From Mactra quadrangularis (lineage: Eukaryota > Mollusca > Bivalvia > Venerida > Mactridae), in assembly GCA_025267735.1 (NCBI GenBank), contig CM046304.1, positions 26,601,381 to 26,665,380 on the forward strand: DNA of 64,000 bases. The letters are read 5' to 3'. Position numbers and translations under genes: made by a program. Shown here piece by piece: positions 37,301 through 46,300 of the stretch (within the stretch, counting starts at the first letter, position 1; each line of letters opens with the position of its first letter). Under the pieces are notes generated by a model. The model did not search any database and was not told the origin of the DNA. It saw only the letters and a list, made by a program, of their open reading frames with translations.

Positions 37301-40300
37301 AAAGTCCCTTATTGGTAATTAATTTAGTGCCAGTTCTCTACGTATCAGCAGTAGTAACTAATTGTATGATATGTTTGTAGGTTGAGACTATACTAGAGAG
37401 TAGAGCTAGATGTATGGATTTAACTACACATAATTATTATGATTTATTATATGCCTTCCATATATACAAGAATAACTACAGGAAAGGTAAGATGATATTA
37501 TTAACACTGTTACACTTTACATAAAATTAAACTTAAACTTTTTCATTTGATTAAACGCCTATTTCTACCGTATATTACATATTCAATGGTGTACAAAAAG
37601 ATAGATTATAAAAAATAAATAAATAAGTAAAAACCCTCCACCATAAATACGTAATGTATATACAATAACACAAAACAAAATAAAATTTATCACACATAAT
37701 GTAATATAGTAGGTAAGTGTATTTTTTTATTATACCTACATCATTCAAAGTTCATGATCCTACTTAATTTTACATTTTTATCACTAATTTTACATTTTTT
37801 TATTAATTTGATATTAAAAGTTGGTGTCCTGAACAGTATTACATGATGCTACTGTTAACCGGACATGTCCTGAACAGTGTAACATAACACCACTGTTAAC
37901 CAGACATACTACATGTAGTAGAATTCCCTCGAATTTTCCTTGAGCAAAACATTTACCTACATTTTATTCCACCCCACCCAGGTGTAAACGGTAACTGTGA
38001 GTGATCACCTTCCTGAATGTGATTTCAATTACCAGGGGTTATCAGTTACAAAATTGTAAAATTGACTAAACATGTGTATGGAAGCAGACTTTAAGCTGCA
38101 CTTTAACTTTTAACTTTTAACTTTCACATAACAATATGAAATTTAATAGAGTACTCTGTCAATTGACCATTTCGAGTGCGACCTTTTTATTTGAATAACA
38201 ATACATTTACCAGCAAATATAACCATGTGCTCTTTTGTTAACACCTTGTTTGTGGGACAAAATGTAACTGTAAACCTTTGTTAAATATGCCAATAGGTAA
38301 GGTCATGGAAAGGTCCATTGTTGCAAGATTATTAAATAATATTTTGTCATGCTATAAGAATACATGTATATAAAATTTGAAATAGCAGCATGTTCAGTGA
38401 CTTTTTTTTGAGTGGGTATTGTACCCATCAATGTTGAAAAATGTGGGTATGAGGGAAAAAAAGTGGGTATACCAATTTAAATAGTTTTATTTTGACATAA
38501 GTGCAAGACGATTTCTCCCCTATTCTTCGACGAGACGATCTGCCCCCAGTCACAATTGTCTTTAGATGATTCGTCCCAAAAATGAACATAGTTCCAGAAA
38601 ATCCAGGTCATCTTTTACTTTACCCCATATTAGTTTATGATAAACAGCCCAGATGAACACAATATCATCGAATGGCGGGTGAAAATCGTGTAATGTAGCC
38701 TCCTTTATTATTATTTTTTGTAAGTGAATCTGGTGCTCGCGCTGGTGTGCAATACTAGTCGACAACAAATCACTAAGATCAGGTGCTACTTCATCGTTAG
38801 TTCGCAAATCTGATCATATGATTAAAGTTTAGATTAACGCCTTTTTAATTCGGCAATGCAATCAGTTAAATTCCTTTGTTTAGACATAATTATTGGTACG
38901 AATCATCGCGTCGTCAACGCTCTCTAGCAGAAAACTATCGACGCCATGATTCTTTATTAGCGACGAAAACAAAAACAATCCACTTAGCGTTGCTGACGTC
39001 ATTTCGGTAAAGGCTAAATGCCAGTAAAAACGTAATAAGCTTAACAGAGTTACCGTTCGTTACATTATAATATATTTCGGTCCGCGTATTCGTACCCGGT
39101 AGGGTCTGAATATTCGCGTGAATTTTACTTTTTTGGCGTGAAATACGCGGATTTTCGCGTGAATGAACATGCTGAATAGTATAGCCTATATCTGTGTAAC
39201 AAAAAATGTTGACAAGTTAGCTCTCTATTTACTCTACTACTACATATATATTGTATATGTATTTTACAGCTGGTAGTGTAATGTATGAACAAGGTATGAG
39301 ATTAGGCTGTGAAGTACCTGGTAAACATGGACTTCAAAGACAAGCTCAATGTTATCTGGCTGCATTAAATGCTTTAAGACTTGTTAAACCTGAATATTCA
39401 TGGATTATAAAACCTACCTTAGTCTCGAAACAAAATGTAAGTAAATGCATGGTTTTGAATTGTCTCAGAAATTGGCATCCGTTAATGGAAATTTTGTTGT
39501 CTGACAAGTGTCATAATCAGTATAACCTCTGCAGAGCAGGTCTCTACAGAACAAATCCTCTGCACAACAACTAAATATTTCCCTTAAACTTAATTTCAAT
39601 TGAATTTCAACTCTGCAAAGCAACAACCTCTGAACAGCAACACATTTTAGTCCCTACTGGTGGGTGTTGTTTGAGAGAGGTTGTACTGTATATATTGGTG
39701 GGTGAAAGTTTAAAGGACTGCTCTAGGTGTTAAGGAATTTTTATATTTCACCGAAGAAAATTTTCATAATCATATATAAAAGCTGCTGAAATCATAAAAT
39801 TTAAAGAAAATTTTAATTTGAAGATTTCAAACTTTCACTTGACTTATATAACCACTAGTTACATGTGTTGGTGGCTTCAGTGTACTATATATCAAATATG
39901 ATTATATTAATGAAGCCTGATACAAATATTGACCTAATTCATTGATTAGTTTTCAAAACTCAGTCACCATGAAACTCTACAGTTTATTACTGGACAATAG
40001 GTCTTGTGAAGATCAAAATTTACAGGACTAAACTGGAGACATTTTACATACTTTGATGAATTGAAAACTAAGTGATTGAGATCAATTTTTGCCAGACAAT
40101 AGATCTGGTAAATCTACAGATCTAGAGGGACCTTGTATTTTTTTACAGGATTTGTTTATCTGTTGGCCATGTTTTGCTATGTATGCAGAACTTCAGGATT
40201 TTTAGGACTTGAGCATTTTTATCATGTAAATAATTGACTGAAATGACGAATTTCACAAATGTTTGGATTATAATGATTATATACTGACATTTTTTTTTTA

Positions 40301-43300
40301 TATGTTTTATATATATATATATATTTGATAGCTTGGTGCTGGCGATAGTTATATGAGATCATCTAAGAGAGGTATAGATGGTGAACAAGTTGATAATACA
40401 GGTAGGATATAATAAAATGGTTTACTGTTAACTAAAGACTTGTTATAATATAGTCAGAGGTGATATTATCTTAGTGATATGTTAAAATATTCTATTTTAA
40501 TGATTTAGAATAATATATTCTGAATTAAATTAACAATATAACAACAGATATTTTTTTTATTAATTTAAGATAATTGTGGTTGTAAAAACTAAGTGGACCA
40601 TTGGACCAATCACTTTCTAAAAGTCATTGGATTGATGGTGATTTCAGTAGGCTCAGTCTACGGTCCTCTGGCTGAATTTGAAGACTGATGAGGATATTTT
40701 GAATGACACTGTATTGAAAGTGAATGGCACTGGTTCCATGTCTATTTACAAATGTATGTTCTCAAGCGTTTTTAAAGTGACTTAGATTTTTACTTAAAAT
40801 TTTCTAGTTCTGTAAATATGATTTTGCTATTTCTTATCAGCCTCAGTTTGATTATTATGGTAAAAATTCCTGTTTATTTCTTCAATAATTTGAGAAAGAA
40901 CATGGGGGCTATTCACTGCAATGTTTTAGAAAATCCCTATATATTGTATGTTGTAATGTATACACTATTTATATTACAGTATCCAAGTTTCAGATATTAG
41001 AGTTACATGATATTGAAAGAGAATTTATGTTAGTGGATGCTAGATTACGTCTTCTATCTACTGATAATGACCCATCTCTTCTAGCTGGTTAGTTTTGTGT
41101 ATATTATCATCTCACATACTGTAAATCAAGAAATCATTCAGCAACTTTTGTAGTAAAGTTGTTCTTGTAAAATGTTATTCCCTAATTACTATTTGCTTTA
41201 CTATTGCAAATCATTTTTAAGTAATTCAGCCCCATTTCCTTCCTAAATTATAACATACATTTCCCCTTTGCTGTTGCAAAAATTCCCATTTTTAACATTT
41301 TGTACTGTTAAATGCATTTTTGACAATTTTGTAATGTCATAGAAAAAATTGTCACTTCCCCACACGCTGAAATGGGCCCCATTTTACCTTTCCTCTTGTT
41401 TTAAAATTTAACACTAAAGAATTTTTTCCTTTATTTTACCATTTATAATATATATTTGTATACAGGTAGTACTCCTGGTCCTGATGAAATGGTTCGTTTA
41501 TTGTTAAATGCTGGAATGTATGATCGTGCTGTTATTGTATCAAGAGCTTTTGATCTACCATTGAACCCTATATTTGAAAGTTTAACTCTCAGGTAAGACT
41601 GAAAACATTCTACTATTTCTTTCACACTTTGCATTGAAATGTGGTGTTATTCAATGAAAATATGAGGAAGATATAAAAACATTTATTTTAATTGTGTGAA
41701 AATATAAAATCTAACTGACATCATAAAAGAGAAATGATGTCTTCTTAGAATAGAAATCATGTCACGTTTAAGGTGTATTGTGTGAAATACTTCTAACTAA
41801 ACACAGAAAAAAGAATGAGAGAAACGGATTATTTTTAAATTTCGAATTAGATATTTTTTATTCCTGCTAAATCCAGAGATTTAGCCATTCTAGGAACAGC
41901 GAGTAGATTGACTGACCCCTGTTATATAACTTATGCAATGTGTTTCTATGGCGTTAAACCCAACCAAATAAAGAACAAATTTTATATTTATTTATACTAA
42001 TTATTAGGCAACACTATTTGCTTACCGAGATTTTATTTATTAATTATCCATTTATAATTTCAGGTGTATAAATCTAGCTAAGAATAGTTCCTACTATATG
42101 AGAGGAGATAATGATTATACTTCACAAGCTTGGGAATGGTTGAAACATAATAATCTTACTTTGACTAACATATCCAGGGAAAATAGGTTTGTACTTCTAA
42201 ACATCAGGCTAAATCTTGGGTCTGTTGCTGTGATACAGTTTACCAGGCTGACTTCGTGTCAGTGTTTTGATCAGTGTAACCTCTTACTAATAGAAGGTTG
42301 TGGGTTGCACTCGTATTTTTGCATCTAAATTCTAGTACTCCAAGCCTTAAAAGTATTGAAGCTTTATTCTTTTTCATGAGCTTGCAGTCAATATTGCTCT
42401 TGGAATTTCAAAGCATGCTGTGCATGGACTGTTCTTTTTGCAAATACTTTGCTTGTATAGAAACTTGAAACTTTTTGATGCATTATGAAGGTATTGAACT
42501 TATTATAAATGTGTTTCTATTATGAACCCATGTACTATTGTTGTTTACTTTATGATTTTAGTTCAGCTGATGAAGCCTGGCAGTTATTACAACAATATTT
42601 AGATAAGTATGAAGATACAAAAGGACAATATCATAGATGTACTGCTACTAAACTACTTACATATGGTTTTACATTACCTGCTTGGTTGGTTAACTCTTAT
42701 AAGGTAAGTTCAGTTTTCCATTCAATTGAATCGAAGGATTTCACATTGTCAGCTAAGAATACTGATTATTGAATCGTGTGTTACCTGCTACCACTTTCCT
42801 TGTAAAACTAACTTCTAGCTATTTGGATACTACCATTGTATCTCCTTACATACACTATTTTAGGATTTAGAGTGTTGGCCAATGAAAGTTACAGGTAGCA
42901 GATTGCTACCTGTCCAATTAACTACAGTTTTAAAATTGTTACTTACTGAATCTTTAATACTGTTTAATTTTGTTAAACACTGCTCAGAAATAACAATATT
43001 CCAGAATATCCCAGGACTTAGTTTCACAAAACTTAACTAATGAAGAGCTTTTTCAATTTAAAAAACTAGGTCATACAATTTCAAAAAAAGCATAGATAAG
43101 TCCAACATGCTGAATTCAGCTCATGCTGCCATGCAGTCAATTATTCTAGGTTTCTTATTTGATGTTGTCACAATTAGTATTAAAATGAAGCAGTATTTTA
43201 GGCCGATGGCTGATTTGAGCCTTTTGATTTCATCTGTTGTCTTCTTTGTGTATTAGTAAACAGCATTTGCGGTTTAAAAAGGGTCATTTTCAAGCTCGGG

Positions 43301-46300
43301 AAATGTGGTCAATGGCAGGCCTGATATTTAGTTATTTTGGATTTCAAAAATCTACTGGATGTTGAAGAACATTGAACAAGCTAATTTTAATATAATTTAT
43401 TATTTTATATTTGAACAGGGTTTGAACTTGGCAGAATTACTAAAGTTATACATTGATCATAATTTATTAGAAGAAGGTGTTAATTTGTGTAAAGAATATA
43501 TAGAGGCTGTCTTAGATACATTTAAAGGTGTTGATAGTCAACTCTTTCAGATAAAGGTACATTTAGTTATTACTTTTACCCTCCTTTTCCTAGGGTTCAT
43601 CACTTACTGTTTTTACAGTGTTAGGGTTTCTTGTGCTCTAAAAAGGGCAAAAAATTAGGTACAGACTTGCACCTTCCATGAAATTAGTGATGTTTTGAAT
43701 CACATCCAAAACCTCCTTTGTTGCTTTTTTTAAGATAAGTGAGATAAATTTCAACAGTATTTTATTTAAACGATGTCTCATGTAATCCTATATGAGCTAA
43801 ACTGGGCTGGAGTGATTAAACATAGTTGTAAGAACTTGTGTTTCAATCAAGCTGAAAAAAACTCCATAGGTAATAAATGGGAAATATGTAGTCAATCGGT
43901 CAAAGGCTGAAAATTACATCAATGTACTCAATAACCTAACAATTTTCTTACATTTTGTACATTGATTTTCATGTGATATTTATTGTTACATTTTATTTTA
44001 CAGGGTTGTTTAAGAAATCAAGCGTTGTCAGTATGGCTACCTTACACAAGTATTGATAAATTATTACATGCCTTGAATGAACATAAACAAAATAGTCATG
44101 TAGACAAGGTAAACCCTTTTATCCATGTTCCTGGTCTTAGCTTTAATGTGCCTGAATCTTGGGACTATTGAAATCCAAAGAAACTTACTTCATTTAGTTG
44201 GGCTGATATATTGTCTCACTAATGCAACAGTTCAATAAACCTAAAAAGAGCCATGAGGGCACCGTATGGGCCCCGTGCGAACAAGCTCCGCATTAACTCA
44301 TACAAAATCTTGCGTACCCATACAAACTACCAGGGTCCTTAAAGTTCAAATTTTCTGGTTGTAATTCTTTAATTTTCAAAAAATATAGATAATTATAAAA
44401 TATTATCCAAAATTTCGCGAAATTTGGTCATCAAACAACGGCGCAATACGAATTTTAACTCTTGGGCGTAACACACCTGCATCAAGTTATGCATGAGTTA
44501 TCGTTCGTGACCGGAATCGGTATGACGTCATCGTATTCCTACATCCTAAAAGCGGTTATTAGAAACACAGGTGCAAGATACTATGTTTCCCAATTATAGA
44601 ATATATAGAGAAGATATAGATCGATTTTCTTCAAATAAAAAGTATTTTATGTAGAATAATCCTTTCTAGGTCGAATAGCGAAAGAATTTTGACGATTGTG
44701 CGTTATTTGTGAATGTGGTGATTATGACCGTGAAACAGGTGTTTGAGACTTTTTTGAGAGTATAAGTATATATTATAGTAAGGAAAGTTTGTGTCTTGTG
44801 CTTGTAATCAGAAATAAATGCTTATTAAATAATTGCTATTTACAACTTAGTTTGTAATTCTTTCATAATATCAATTTAAGTAAATTTGAAGTATTAGTTC
44901 GGAGCCCATATTCTTATGAAGATGAGAATTTATTACTTACCGTTGATCATGTTGTTTCAGATTTCTTCAGCACCAGTTTTGAATTATTATCACAGAATGT
45001 TAAAACATTAATTCCGATGCAACTTATGTTTTAAAAAAAAACTTTACACTGTAATGGTTTATAAGAATTTCATCTTTGTTCGAGGGACTGCACTCACAGT
45101 GGTTTCAAATTGATTAAGATAACTTGTTCAAAACGACGACAACTCGGCGACGAAGTAAATAATTTCAAATCGTATCTTCATCGTTTTTCCGAATAGTTCT
45201 TAATAATTCCCTTTGTTGTATTTATGTTTTTCCGTAATTCCATATGAGAATTTAAGTTTTAATAAAATCACAAATAACTCCTTGGTAAATTCAACTGTTT
45301 ATATATTTGTCTAACAAACTAATAAAAACAAAGATTTATTAGCGCGAATTGACTTCCGTGAAAAACAATTTCAACTCCGATTCAAAAGATTATTTTCTAA
45401 CATCATTATTCAGACCAATATTAACTACAATTAAAAAGTAATTGGCGACAGCCTTTTGACAGGTCATGTGTAACCAATGCAATTTGTTGGCGGTGATATC
45501 TTAATCTACATTAAGGACCCCAATATATAGAGGCTCACCGCGGGACTTTTTGTCATCTTGTACGAATTTTATTGTTTCCCGTGGGGAACCTCACAAACTT
45601 AATTAACATATTTAAAGTTAGGGGTACATCAAAATAATTTATCAATTAATCTTTTGTGTCATCAAATTATTGATACTATTGGGTATGTTTCCATGGACAC
45701 AGACTCTCAAATCCTGACACGTGTTGGCTATCACTCTGCCGTCGACATTAAATATACAAAGTACGTACCGCACCCGCAATCAATTTCAACATTGTCTAAC
45801 AGACGTCATGCTGTGAATTCAAAAGAAATTTTTAATCCGCTGACATATGTTACGCGATATATTGGAGATAAGGTAAATGATAGTAGATGACCGTTCAGGC
45901 GATCAAGTTCATATTACGCATTTAAATATTATTTGTGCAAAATAGCGAGGTTTAGAATGCCGGTCTCATCATTTAATATAATCGCACTACCAGCGATATA
46001 AAGATATATATATTTTAATGTTTAATCAATTTTCATTCCATGATTTTTAAATGCGATTTTTAGATAAATTAATTTTTATGCTTATTTTTCAAACTAATAT
46101 TTACTGCACCCAACATTACGAAACAATTAGAGTAGTATTTTCTGCACAACATTGCTGTCACCTGATTTTCCTTTTTTCATTTTTGGTTCCTTGAGAAAAA
46201 AACACGAGGTACACTATTTTCTTTTCAAAAAGGAAATTAAATAGCGTTTTCCGCACGAAGATTATATTTTTGGCAAGTATCTGTCAAAATATGACGAAAT

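Larger units (their letters stand above)
32154..37380. other. Nup160 intron 25 (5.2 kb) with foreign-looking sequence
   Basis: The intron is long and compositionally mixed. The part from about 32260 to 35700 has clearly more CpG and GC than the flanking Nup160 introns, consistent with inserted mobile DNA (see 32804-34817). The right part (35700-37380) is ordinary AT-rich intron with one TTAA-type MITE. Confidence 0.6.
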
